A stretch of 64,000 nt of DNA, from positions 7,663,993-7,727,992 of the forward strand of contig OX422194.1 of assembly GCA_949130485.1 (NCBI GenBank), read 5' to 3'. The DNA comes from Agelas oroides. Taxonomy: Eukaryota > Porifera > Demospongiae > Agelasida > Agelasidae. Positions 23,196 to 52,521 of this stretch are shown here, one piece after another. The position numbers were made by a program, and so were the translations under genes. Within the stretch, counting starts at the first letter, position 1. Each line of letters begins with the position of its first letter. The notes under the pieces were generated by a model, which did no database searches, was not told where the DNA came from, and was given only the letters and a program-made list of their open reading frames with translations.

Positions 23196-24610
23196 CAGTA
23201 TATAGGCTGGCCTGAAAAATGTGGTTCATAGGGCAGGTGCAGAAATTCAGGAATTAAACCTGTCGTGGGGCATTGCAGTTTAGCTTACAAAGTGAGCCAC
23301 AATTTGTCATACCTCCCTACATTCTTTATAAAGCTACTTTCATTAAGTATGGCAACTAGTAGCTACTGTAGTCTCTGTGTTAGCGGATCATGTGTACCAG
23401 TATGGAAACACAGTATCTGATTGTCGATTAGGTTATGCCTGCTGAGGTGCTAGTTGTATAGGTCTAACTGGTATGCAAGAATCAAAAAGTTCCATCAGAT
23501 ATTAATATTTTGGAACTTACATGTATAAATGTAACTATTTTACTATTGTGGAATAAACTAACAACAACTATTTTGATCTGCCCAAGTGTAACTAATTGCA
23601 CATAGAATGCTGAATGCTTGCTTGAATGCAAAATTCAACAACCTTAGTTATTCCTTGTCTGTGTGTGTGCCTTGTGTATAAAACAAGAAAGAAAATCATT
23701 CGAAATGAAAATCGATACATGCAGGGATGGAGTGCCAAAATAAAATATAAAAGTGAAGGTAAATATACAAAACTTCATCTTTTACACAACAGAGTGGACA
23801 TGTAGAGATGGGGCTTTGTATATTTACCTTCACTTTATCACAATCTACTGACCTCAAAATTTTAGGGTTACAAACAGCCAAACGCCAGACAAAGTAAGCT
23901 TTCAGTGGCCTCTCAGTTGGCTCCTGCATAAATGAAGAGGAAGGTTATCTGTTACCAACTTGAGATACAGAAAATAACTTGCCAACATTTTGACTGAATG
24001 CTCCAGTCATCATCTGGGCCAAAGTAAGCCTATTGGATACCAATAATCTTAGATGCTCATATATAAAATCCCAGGATTCTCACCTTTGTGCTAAAGCATT
24101 CTTTTGTCCATGCAGGTCTTGTGCCAGGTTCTGTATCTAACTTTTGGCGCATGGTGTGGGAGTGGGGATCTGCCACCATCGTCATGCTCACAAACCTGGA
24201 AGAGAAGGGAAGGGTAAGGACACCAATCAGAGACAACTCATCAGTACATACCTACACAACACACTTTATCCCAGATCAACTCCAAGATTTTTATCTCATA
24301 GCCATGACTGACTTTCCTTACATCTGGGACAGGATACATGTGTGTGACCTGCTTTCTCATTCCTGAAATGCCACAAGTAATGGTAAAAAGAAAAGAGGGC
24401 CGGACGTCCAATCCACCTCGACAGTCACTCCACCTCTGACAAGAATGAAATATACATGTCTAATTACAGTCCATGACAATATGCTCTATTAGAATAGGTA
24501 TGGTTTAATATCACTCACGACAAGTTTACATTTCACAATGCAACACACTACTTGCTCTGTGTCTTTAACAGTGTCCAAAGTCTGCATTTCCAGTGTCCCA
24601 ATACCGTGTG
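23196..24610 (+). pseudogene. Decayed copy of receptor-PTP exons downstream of gene A
   Basis: Five separate stretches match gene A phosphatase exons and their flanking introns. 23196-23278 matches the D2 exon 20135-20286 (G-W-P-E region through H-C), with later intron similarity to about 23540 and at 23580-23690. 23866-23887 matches exon 16495-16531. 24116-24213 matches exon 16614-16711 at the same 98-nt length and still has F-W-R-M-V-W-E. 24363-24418 matches the start of exon 16983 but has an in-frame TAA at 24378-24380. 24571-24610 matches the D2 exon 21511. The D2 piece precedes the D1 pieces, so the copy is rearranged. No intact reading frame: a pseudogene. Confidence 0.8.
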
Positions 24611-26310
24611 GCCGGAAAATTTGGCAGGAAGAATTGCTCTATAGTGTCGTGTGCAAACAAATTTAGCGGAAGGGTGCTTATTTTCATGGGGTGCTAATAA
24701 ATGCATGTCATTTTCTGCAGTTGTGTGGGAACAGATTAGCTGTGATATATTTTTAGGCCTCGAGTTTCCTTTTCTGCTAATTTCTGTCCAATGTTTATAG
24801 CTTTTCTACAACCAGAGATCACAGTCAGCAATCGATATTTGCATGGTAACGGGTGCCTTTTCAGGCTTTTCTATCATGTGGGGTGCCTATTTTTATGGGT
24901 GCAAACGCGATATAGTTGTTGTAATAAAATTGAGTGCCTATATTCATGGGGTACTTATTTTATTATCCCAGTTTTGGGAAGGTATAAAATCCGGAACGGA
25001 ACGGAACCAGAAGTAATTGATGCACAATACGGACGTGGACGCCGGATATGCGATGGAAAATTGGTGTAGGGAGCTCATCTCGCGTCCTGTACCAGCCACG
25101 AAGACGGAACAAGCATACAGCAGACAGTATAGAGCCACACCAAGCGTATGAAACATTCTAGCCGTCTACCTGGTATCTTCGTCTGGTGTCGCCAACCTTT
25201 CACTTACAAGCGAGGGGTCGGCGATGTCACTACCGTCTCTGGGCTCAGCCGTGGAGAGTGGAGTTACCTATGGCTCACCCTGGAACAGGAAGGGAATGGT
25301 ATCGCGTTCTGTACTCTCCACAAATACGAAACAAGCATCACCAGAGAGCGTCCGCCGGCATGTCAACATCCAGCGAGCTAGGACAGTTGTTGACTCAGCC
25401 ATGAGATGTATTACCGTATATCTATAGCTCAGTTTACTAGTAGCTAAGATGTTTCATATCATACCTAGCTTTGTGCTAGAGCTTGTTTCGACTTATTCAA
25501 TAGTACAGAATGTGAGACCCGTTTCCTGTTCCGCTGGGCAACTCGTAAGCTAACACAACCCATTACTGAGCCCATAGCTGGCTGTATCCTACCTCAGAAG
25601 TTTTATGTGGCTCTCTGCTGGTTTTCCCATTGAATTGAATTGAATTGAAATGATTTTATCTCAAAGAGAAAGGGTTATACAAAAGGTATTCCTATATAAA
25701 AGTGCTCCCCCTATGTCAGGGTGTAGTGCTAGCCAGCAGATAGATAAATTTTTAACAGGAAATACTTGAGTAACGCTATAGTCTAGTCCACTTGACACTA
25801 GTTTACGCTTGCCTTTCGATCGATCAACGACGTCGAGTCGTCGACTGATGGACTTCGTACCCGGACGCTTTGGAAACAGATGTTGGACAAAAATTTGGAT
25901 TCGGCAGCCGGCTTGTCCAACCGCCAATCCGGCAATTTTTCCGGCCATAAAAAAAAAGGAAGGGTCCCATTCCCTGGCCTTAGCCCTAACTCTAACTGTA
26001 ATACTAAGCCCTAACCATTTGGCAAGAGCGCATAAGAACGAGCAGCTAGAGCAAGAGCGTGTAACTCCAACAGAAGCCCGTAGTCCGGTCAAACCATACT
26101 AAAAATAGAACACTCGGCACGTGCTTAGCAAAGGTCAAAGGTTCATTGCAGAGGCCCAGTGGGCATACAGGGTACAGAGTTAAAATGAGGGTTCAGAATA
26201 AATTAGCCAAAGAACACGCAACATGCTACACACACGCACGCGCCTCTGGCGCGTGCATACACGTTACTATTTTTAGTATGGTTCAATAATATCACGTGAT
26301 ACAGCTGGGG
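24611..26310. other. Intergenic, no gene recognised
   Basis: Several open frames of 60-140 codons on both strands overlap each other, without domains or a coding pattern. Seen here: an ATTGA microsatellite at about 25630-25650; an inverted pair CCATACTAAAAATAG (about 26092) and its complement (about 26267-26283), probably a MITE of about 190 bp; and a CCCTAACTCTAACT stretch near 25982 similar to the telomere-like element at 29919. Confidence 0.5.
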
Positions 26311-26313
26311 GTC

Positions 26314-27150
26314 AGGGTCCGCGTAGTCTCGTGCCCAGCCGGAAATAACCTATGGAAAATCTGGACTCTGGACTCTGGACTGGACTCGTGGACTGGACTC
26401 GTGGACTGGACTATGGACTGAGCCGCTTGATGTTGCCTGATGAACAGGCTAAAACTGTTGTTTAAAGTGCCCTGGGCCTTGGCAAAGGCATCTTAGACTA
26501 TGTGACAATATATGCATGCAGCAAGAGAGTGGGTGTGCATGTGGGTCAGCATTGCAAGGTCCAAGACCTATATTCATGCAACAACAGAGTGGCTGTGGGT
26601 GTGGCTCAGCGTTGCAAGGCCCAAGACATTTGCTTGGGAGCATTGTAGGTTATGGTAATGTGGCTGTAAACAGGCAACAGCATTCTTATAACTACCTTGA
26701 AGCTGGTAAGGATTGGTCTGTGAGTGGTATAGTTCATTTGCTGCACAGTTCAGCCTCACCATCAGCCCATAGAAATCAACCCAGGTCCTCAGAGATCTTG
26801 ATAAATGTTTGTACTACCTCTGCTCTTGTGAAATACCAAGAGATACTCATGCATGTCTATGCTCACTCTGCTTGGGACAGAACCCAAGTCTCAGGTAACC
26901 TGTTATCAATTAAAAAAGCACATTTACATTATGTCAATATTCACAGAACCTCTGCTCTAGCTTATAGATAACTGATTCGGAGTGGGAGTAGTTGTTGTGG
27001 AGCTCCGCATCGGTCCAAAACTCGGTCCAGAACTCGGTCTAAATATCGGTCCATAGTCCAGTCCACGAGTCCAGTCCAGAGTCCAGCTTTTACAAAGACC
27101 CGGAAAATCCGTAGGTATATCCGGCTGGTCACGAGACTTAGGGTCCGCGA
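26314..27150. mobile_element. Foldback element, about 0.84 kb, with inverted ends
   Basis: The left end (GGGTCCGCGTAGTCTCGTG then CCAGCCGG and repeated GGACTCTGGACT/GGACTCGT) is complementary to the right end at about 27054-27150 (AGTCCAGTCCACGAGTCCAG then CCGGCTGGTCACGAGACTTAGGGTCCGCG). The interior has a duplicated GGGTGTG-type segment around 26530 and 26595. No transposase seen: non-autonomous. Confidence 0.7.
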
Positions 27151-27338
27151 AATCGCATATTGTGAGTGCTGACAGCGCAGCAAGTCCGTTCGTGATCGAG
27201 AAGATAGATGGAAAACTTTATGTGGCTGTTCTAGGGAGGATTACCTTCACTGTGAACATTATATCAACCAATGGATGCTAGCCGACTCAGATGAGCCGTG
27301 AAAGCCTGGCTGCTAGCTTTTGTGTACATGGGCGGGTG

Positions 27339-28311
27339 TAGTCTCGCAAGCCATACCCTTCGCAGTGGCGGATTTAGGGGGGGGGTAAGGGGGGTAAGGG
27401 GGGTGCAAATGCACCCCCCTTTGACGGCTAGTAATGTATTTTGCGTACATAACTGCACGAGTCCATCAAATGATTATGCAGCAGTGGCATGCAGCAACAA
27501 CAACCAGGCACAGTTACACACTCACGTATCAGTTCCTTACTGATCTCCAGACGTTTGACTAGGCCTAGAGTTGCTTCGAGATATTCAGTTCGGCCCGAGG
27601 GGTCCGCCACGGTGCGCCTCGGCGTACGAGATTTCGAAATCCACTGGATTTCACGTGGATTTCGGATTTCAGAGTGGATTTCTGGATTTCAGTTTGGATT
27701 TCTGCCGACAGGTTTCTTCTTGTATGTTCTTGGATATTTTAGTTATAGTTCCCAGCTTAGCAAAAAATTTTAGTTAGTTGTAGTTTTGGTTAACTAAATT
27801 TTAAAAAGGCCATACTAAAATGTATTTAGTTAAAGTTATAGTTAACTAAAAACAACACTGTCGGACAGTGTACGAGATGTCTTTTGTGACGGACCCCTCG
27901 GTTCGGCCTTCCAGCTATATTTTATTTTATTGTATGAATGCGTTCACGTGACCGAAAGTTGGCGTGGCAACCCCAAAAATTTTGCGTCGCGCTTTGCACG
28001 CCAGTGACTGAACCCCCCTTTCTAAATTTCTAGATCCGCCACTGCTTTGCAGAGAGAGGAAGGGTCTGGTCACGCTGCAACTACCGAGTTGTCGCCGAGG
28101 AACGCAATTATCGAACATTGCGGTTAGGTAATAAGATGCTGACATCCGCTAAACACATTGTGACGTAATTGTACTCCATGACAACGGATGCGATCTACGA
28201 AGAGCGCGGATCTGATTGGTCAAGACAAGTTTCTGTCGTGGCGACAACTCGATGATTGCAGCGTGACCAGACCCTTCCTCTCTCCTGCGAAGGGTGTGGC
28301 TTGCGAGACTA
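27339..28311. mobile_element. TAGTCTCGCAAGCCA-type MITE interrupted by another element
   Basis: Ends TAGTCTCGCAAGCCA and TGGCTTGCGAGACTA are exact inverted repeats. The inner arms, GGAAGGGTCTGGTCACGCTG near 28054 and its complement near 28255, are also paired. The left arm is split by the insertion at 27363-28044. Confidence 0.75.
27363..28044. mobile_element. Non-autonomous DNA transposon nested in the MITE
   Basis: Terminal inverted repeats CAGTGGCGGAT and ATCCGCCACTG, with G-runs just inside the left end and C-runs inside the right end. It interrupts the outer element. Flanks CTTCGCAG and CTTTGCAG resemble an 8-bp target duplication with one mismatch, which would suit the hAT superfamily, but the exact border is uncertain. 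No transposase frame. Confidence 0.6.
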
Positions 28312-28352
28312 TATACCATGAATGGGGTTGACAAAGACCACAGACCTGAGTT

Positions 28353-28937
28353 ATGCAGCTATCACTGTTATGTCCCACCCTCCCAGGTTGTAGTCTGGCA
28401 AAGCCAGACCCAAGCGTGAAGCGCGAGGGTCTGGTCGCAAGCCAATATTGTGTTTTGTACGGTAGGAATGGAATTATCACGTGGATTACGTAATGCCTAA
28501 TCAGTTTTTGAATTCAGGCTTCAGGTCATAATTTGTAGCCCAGTTCGTGCAGTTCCTAACTCGGCCAAGTATATCAGTATGTCGTAATTACGTGTTCTGC
28601 AATCTGATTGGATTGCAATATTTCTGCAGTGGGTACAAATCGCAATATAGGCTTGCGACCAGACCCTTGCGCTATGCTTGGGTCTGGCTTCGCCAGACTA
28701 CCCAGGTTGGTGGTAGGTGGGGATTTTGAAGGGGGTTTGACCCCAGCAGTATGCCCTTTTGGAGGGCATTTGCCTTATATGAGGGATTTTTACTGCACAT
28801 GCACACATGTGTAGGCCTGATTTGACGAAAGAGACTGCCCCTGTAGAAGGGAATTGGATAATTACCCTGTTCAACTTCCCTGTTATGTCCCACCTTCTAC
28901 CAACCTGGGAGGGTGGGGCATAACAGTGATAGCTGCA
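28353..28937. mobile_element. Outer foldback element carrying a nested MITE
   Basis: Arms TGCAGCTATCACTGTTATG followed by TCCCACCCTCCCAGGTTG on the left and the complement at about 28899-28937 on the right (CCTGGGAGGGTGGGGCATAA). The nested element 28391-28700 lies inside it. Confidence 0.7.
28391..28700. mobile_element. 310-bp MITE with perfect 9-bp target-site duplication
   Basis: Terminal inverted repeats TAGTCTGGC and GCCAGACTA with arms of about 60 nt (CAAGCGTGAAGCGCGAGGG region). CCCAGGTTG flanks both sides exactly (28382-28390 and 28701-28709). The intact duplication implies a recent insertion. Confidence 0.85.
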
Positions 28938-29744
28938 TTATGATTGGATGTTCCAGCTTCTTTGGACCACTTGGCGTATTGCTAGCATTAATACTTGTAT
29001 GTACTGTTTCCAGGCACAGTGATGCTTGTTCTAGCCTCTCATCCTGTGCACAGCTTGACTCTGATTGGGTATGTGCTTGTGGATGTGTATTGTATGTGTG
29101 TGAGTCATTAAAGTTTGAGAGTCATGGTTCCGCGACAGTAGTTTCAACTTAGTAATTGTGAGGCTCCTGCTGTGCAGTGAAGGCTTGGGAACATCTTCGC
29201 TAGCTGTCGAAGTATAAGTAGCGTAAGCCGTTGTTTTGCAATCATGGCAGTCGTGTTTCTGCAGCGTACGAGAACTTTAACGTATTAGCTATATACTGTA
29301 GCAGAGCTTATAGTATCTGCAATAGATAATCTCAAAACGATGGCTGGTGGACACCCTGTACACGAGCGGTAAGCTGTTTTGAGAAAGCTGACCCCAGAGG
29401 GGCACGGCAATAATCACGTGATCCTATAGTGCAGATCCGCCATTCCGACCGGTTTGGAATTTTACGTAGTTATACACGCTCTTCCTCGAGCCGCCCATTC
29501 TTATGCGCTCTTGATTTGGTTACGAGCTACTGCTGACGATTGCGTGCACGGCATCGTATAATGTGTACCGTGCTAATGCACCTACCAATGTCATGCTTCA
29601 CACCTCCCTACGCTACAGCATAGATAGAGGAGAACCCTACTCTGCGCTAAGCTACGTGCTACGGCGCAGACGAAGACGTCAGTATGACGTTTCGAGCATG
29701 AAGCGCGCGCGCTAGTGAATACCACTTCCGATTGCACGACCTAA
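28938..29744. other. Intergenic, no gene recognised
   Basis: No coding signal found on either strand. Only short, unsupported frames. Confidence 0.5.
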
Positions 29745-30180
29745 TCGGGATTCACAGCGGTTCATGTGGCGGTTACGTCACCTATTGAATATTCATAAGT
29801 AACCCGTCGTGCGCACCCCGCCGCGCACTTACCGTACCAACGAAGACAAATGTGTTCACCATACTTATAACACTACAGGAAAAAAAAAGAAACACACCTA
29901 GTGCAATCCCTGGCCCCAGCCCTAACCCTAACCCCAACCCTAACCCCAACCCTAACCCCAACCCTAACCCCAACCCTAACCCTAACCTTTAACCATTTAG
30001 CCAACAAGCCACAACAGACGACCAGCGCACTGTTCGGTCTAATGTATGATGTGAAACGAATTAATTATGAATATTCAACACACATGAACCGCTGTGAAAC
30101 GAATTACTTATGAATATTCAACAGAAGACGTAATGATGACGTAATGCAACATGAACCGCTGTGAAAAAAGCGAATTCCGT
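29745..30180. mobile_element. Foldback element containing telomere-like repeats
   Basis: The left arm (CACAGCGGTTCATGT, then TTGAATATTCATAAGTAA) is complementary to the right arm at about 30091-30170 (TTACTTATGAATATTCAA, ACATGAACCGCTGTG). The core 29919-29988 is a tandem array of CCCTAACCCCAA-type units. Confidence 0.7.
29919..29988. repeat. Interstitial telomere-like array (CCCTAA/CCCCAA)
   Basis: About six 12-bp units alternating CCCTAA and CCCCAA, the complement of TTAGGG-like telomere repeats. It lies between foldback arms, so it belongs to a mobile element rather than a former chromosome end. Confidence 0.85.
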
Positions 30181-30327
30181 GTCCCGACCTGGTATGGTAA
30201 GAGCGCGGATGACATCATTTATATTCCCTCCGCAATACAAATAACGTCATCACACGCTCTTGAGTTCGGTTGGATGTGACGGTTCTCGCTCTTGCAGCTA
30301 GAAGTTGCAAGAGCTTCAAAACGAAGC

Positions 30328-30451
30328 ACTCTTGCAAGCCAGACCCTTTCCATTCCGATGTTGAGTGCCGATCGCTTTTGCTATCTGCAAGCGTGCCGAT
30401 ATCGAAAGCGATCGGCGCTGAGGAAAGGAAAGGGTCTGGCTTGCGAAACTA
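30328..30451. mobile_element. TAGTCTCGCAAGCC-family MITE just upstream of gene B
   Basis: Ends CTTGCAAGCCAGACCCTTTCC and its complement (GGAAAGGGTCTGGCTTGCGA), inner arms GCCGATCGCTTTTG / CGAAAGCGATCGGC. It ends about 85 bp before the gene B start codon, so it probably lies in the promoter or 5' UTR. Confidence 0.75.
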
Positions 30452-30536
30452 CTTTGAACTTCGAATATCTTGTGGGGGCGTGCCTAAGTGCCTACTCGGT
30501 TTTACGAACACTCCTACGACAAAGCTAGCTATCACA

Positions 30537-49630
<19,094 letters not shown>

Positions 49631-49838
49631 CAGCAATGCATAATGTTAAGCTAAATTTTGGGGGGACTTTTTGCAATATCAGTATTCCATTCTAGTTAAT
49701 ACTTGTGCGTGTAATATATGTAGATGTAGATCAGGGTATGACCTGGACATTGAAGCCATTGGCTGTGTGCACTTGTCAACAATTGATAATTGTATTTTTG
49801 AATGGAAAACAGAAACAGACAGTAACGCTTGAAGACCC

Positions 49839-49844
49839 AATAAA
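49839..49844 (+). terminator. Probable polyadenylation signal of gene B
   Basis: AATAAA about 210 nt after the stop codon. Confidence 0.45.
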
Positions 49845-50331
49845 AGTGAACATGGTACTGTTAGCTACTCATGGTGATCAACATCCACTGTACACCCGGT
49901 AGCTAGTAACCACCACAGTTGCTTCAGCATGACTATGTATAGCCATGGATAATAGAGCGCGGGGAGGATGGTCAATAAATGGATGGTCAACAGGCTGGCC
50001 TTAGAAACACAGCTATTATCCATGGTATAGCCTAGCTATAGTGCGCTTCAATCCCATGCAGGCTCTTTCTGATAATATGAGAAGGGTTAGGGGTTAGCAG
50101 GGAGTGGGAACAAGGGTACCTCAATCTTACCTCTTCCCTTATTCTTTTTGCACATGCACACATGTTAACCAATTGGTGCACATAAGCTAGCCCTTCCATA
50201 CACCTAACACAAAGACAACCACCCACAACACATGACTATAGTCAAATGCAGAACCTTTTCAGAATCATTGGACATGAAACAAGCTGCATTTCAGTGGATG
50301 CATGGACCAATGAGTTTTCAATGAATACAGT

Positions 50332-50840
50332 CAGTAGGCTGGCCTGAGAAATGTGATTTATAGCAGAAATGGCAAAATAACCCTTGTAGGGCATTCCAGG
50401 TGGATGGTCAAAAGAATGGATGGTCAACAGGGTGGCCAGAGAAACACAGCTTTGGGTCATTGCACAGCTGCAACCCATGGAATTAGGTAACTGTCTGACC
50501 ACAATGGAGTGGTTGCCAGGGCAACAATATATGAAGAATTAGCATGGATAAATTTACCTGTCATGGTGCATTGCAGAAACACAGTGGACCAATGAGTTTT
50601 CAATGTGAGCCACAACTTGTCATCTCTACCTTTGGAAAAGTATACGTACTTTATTAGGTATAGCAACTAGTGCTATAGTAGCTACTATAGTTGCTGTGTT
50701 ACATAGCAGACTAGCTATGTGTGTCAGTATACTTATATGAACACAATATCTATCAGGAAGATTGTCGATTGGCTTATGTCTGCAGTGTAAATAGTGTTAG
50801 TTGTACAGATCTAACTGGTATGCAGGCATCCACAAGTTTC
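50332..50840 (+). pseudogene. Decayed PTP D2 fragment downstream of gene B
   Basis: CAGTAGGCTGGCCTGAGAAA (50334 on) and GTGCATTGCAG (about 50567) match the relict D2 exon at 23196-23278. The following segment to about 50840 (GATTGTCGATTGGCTTATG, GATCTAACTGGTATGCA) matches the relict's intron at 23290-23490. No frame remains. Confidence 0.65.
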
Positions 50841-52454
50841 ATTTGCAAATTCCGTTGTGTTATGCGTAAGCTTCACCTAGCTAAGTTCTCTGCCAAACAA
50901 TTCTCCACCTGAGATCATCGCTGTAGGCGCTGCTTCGTGATGCTTCGCAGCTTGAACGAGCAGCGGGCCATTCTCTCAACAAGGTCAAGGATTAGCCTCG
51001 TTCCCAGTCCTCCACCACAGCTATCGTCGCTTGCAGTACGAATAACGCGCTATTCGTACTGCAAGCGACGATAGTCAAGGATATCTTTGGTCTCAAATTT
51101 GAATTCAACGCCAGAATTCAACGCATGCGCGTAATCTTATGTCACGGAAAATTTGGTCCGCCGGACTATTATTTTCAGAAAATGTTGGACCGCGCGTGGA
51201 ATAATGGTCCAAGCGCAAATACTTCGGTGTAAGCACTTCAATGACACAAGTTTGTGTCAAAGTATCTGTATAGTATCAGAAAGCCTGAAGAAATAGTTTG
51301 GTAAGCCAAATAAGTTGCTAGAGTTGCTAAATTCGTGCAAATAGCGGGTGGTATGCTTTAACTAGAACGATAGCGTGGCTGACTCGGCTTGCCACTACGA
51401 CAGCTTAGTTTTGTTTGGGACTTCTCCAGGTGCATTGAGAGTAGCGATATCGGAGTAAAAATTGAAATTAATTTACAACTATGATTTTTGAAAAGAGCAT
51501 GAAACGGCGATTCTAACGGTACCAATATCATTAACTTTGAGTCCATATAGCAGGTTGTATGAGCTTAGAAATGCAAGTGATTTGCAGAAAATTTATACGT
51601 TGTTTTTGCGTGATTATGCGTCCGGTACACTTCCGCAAGCGACTGCTAGTCCAATTGAGATGAAACTCGCTGTGAAGGTTAGTCAGTACCTATTCAGTCC
51701 AGTGAAGGTTGTTCATTTTGAATACCTAGTGTAATGCCTGCACTAGGCTTGATAAACGCTTAAAAAACGGCGTTTTTCGGTTGTAAATAGTAGCATTTCC
51801 GCAGGAGTTGGATCAAAGTTGCAATCAAATACCTGCACTGTCCCCTTGGGCAACCAGTCCGGTATACAAATATAGTTGTTCATCGTTGAATATTGAAAGT
51901 CAATGTGAGCAGGAGTACAAAGTCTGTTATTACCTCAAAAATACACAGAAAAAGGATGAAATATGACAAAAAAAGTGCATGCATTCTTGACTAAGGCAGA
52001 CATTTTCACAAAATTAGTAAGTGTAAATGTACCTAAGCATCTAAGAAACCTCTGTACTCAATTTGATGCAGATACGTTGTAGCAATGTGTAGATATGGCC
52101 TCTGTAGACGAAAACTGGCATACTTCTGGAGACTCTGACATTGCTATTGAGAGTTACCTAGGCTTACCTTTCGTTGATTTGCTGTCGTTTTATATTCTCT
52201 TGTTCGAGAAAGAAGGCCTAAAATGAGCGTCTTCAACCCGGACCGATTTTGCAAGAGGTATGCGCGGTTGCAAGAACTCCTGGAATTCTGCGTATTTTCC
52301 AGCGAAAATTTTGGCCCGGGGGACCAAAATTCCCGTGACAGGTATGCGCGGTTGCAAGAACTCCTGGAATTCTGCGTGAACTTCGTACTGCAAGTGACTC
52401 AAGTTTTACGCTGTGAGCACTCCTACGACAAACATGACAAAGCTAGCTATCACA
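50841..52454. other. Intergenic region between genes B and C
   Basis: No gene recognised. It contains the 54-bp hairpin at 51021-51074, a 36-bp direct repeat (GGTATGCGCGGTTGCAAGAA..., starts near 52256 and 52340), and, just before gene C, bases shared with the gene B upstream region. Short frames on both strands look like chance. Confidence 0.5.
51021..51074. repeat. Perfect hairpin, 24-nt arms
   Basis: CTATCGTCGCTTGCAGTACG continues to an exact inverted partner across a 6-nt ACGCGC loop. It sits beside a TAGCCTCGTTCCCAG repeat end. Confidence 0.9.
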
Positions 52455-52521
52455 ATGAGATTGACAGCTCTGCTGGTTGTTTTTCTGCTTACCAGCCTCT
52501 CACGGGTTGTTCGTGGGCAAG
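52455..52521 (+). CDS. Gene C exon 1: signal peptide
   Basis: M-R-L-T-A-L-L-V-V-F-L-L then V-V-R-G-Q-G, ending phase 1 at a GTACGT donor. Same length (67 nt) and design as gene B exon 1. Confidence 0.85.

Noticed and set aside
24088..24366. Functional PTP gene between A and B
   Set aside because: Only one exon copy stays open; the next has a TAA and the pieces are out of order.
25661..26102. Overlapping frames of 97 and 143 codons on both strands
   Set aside because: They overlap each other antisense, have no domain, and lie among MITE and telomere-like sequence.
26516..26971. 151-codon plus-strand frame
   Set aside because: Inside a foldback element and built partly from an internal GGGTGTG-type duplication; no recognisable domain.
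29919..29988. Former chromosome end (telomere fusion)
   Set aside because: The array is short and lies between foldback arms, and a relative occurs near 25982; a mobile element explains it better.
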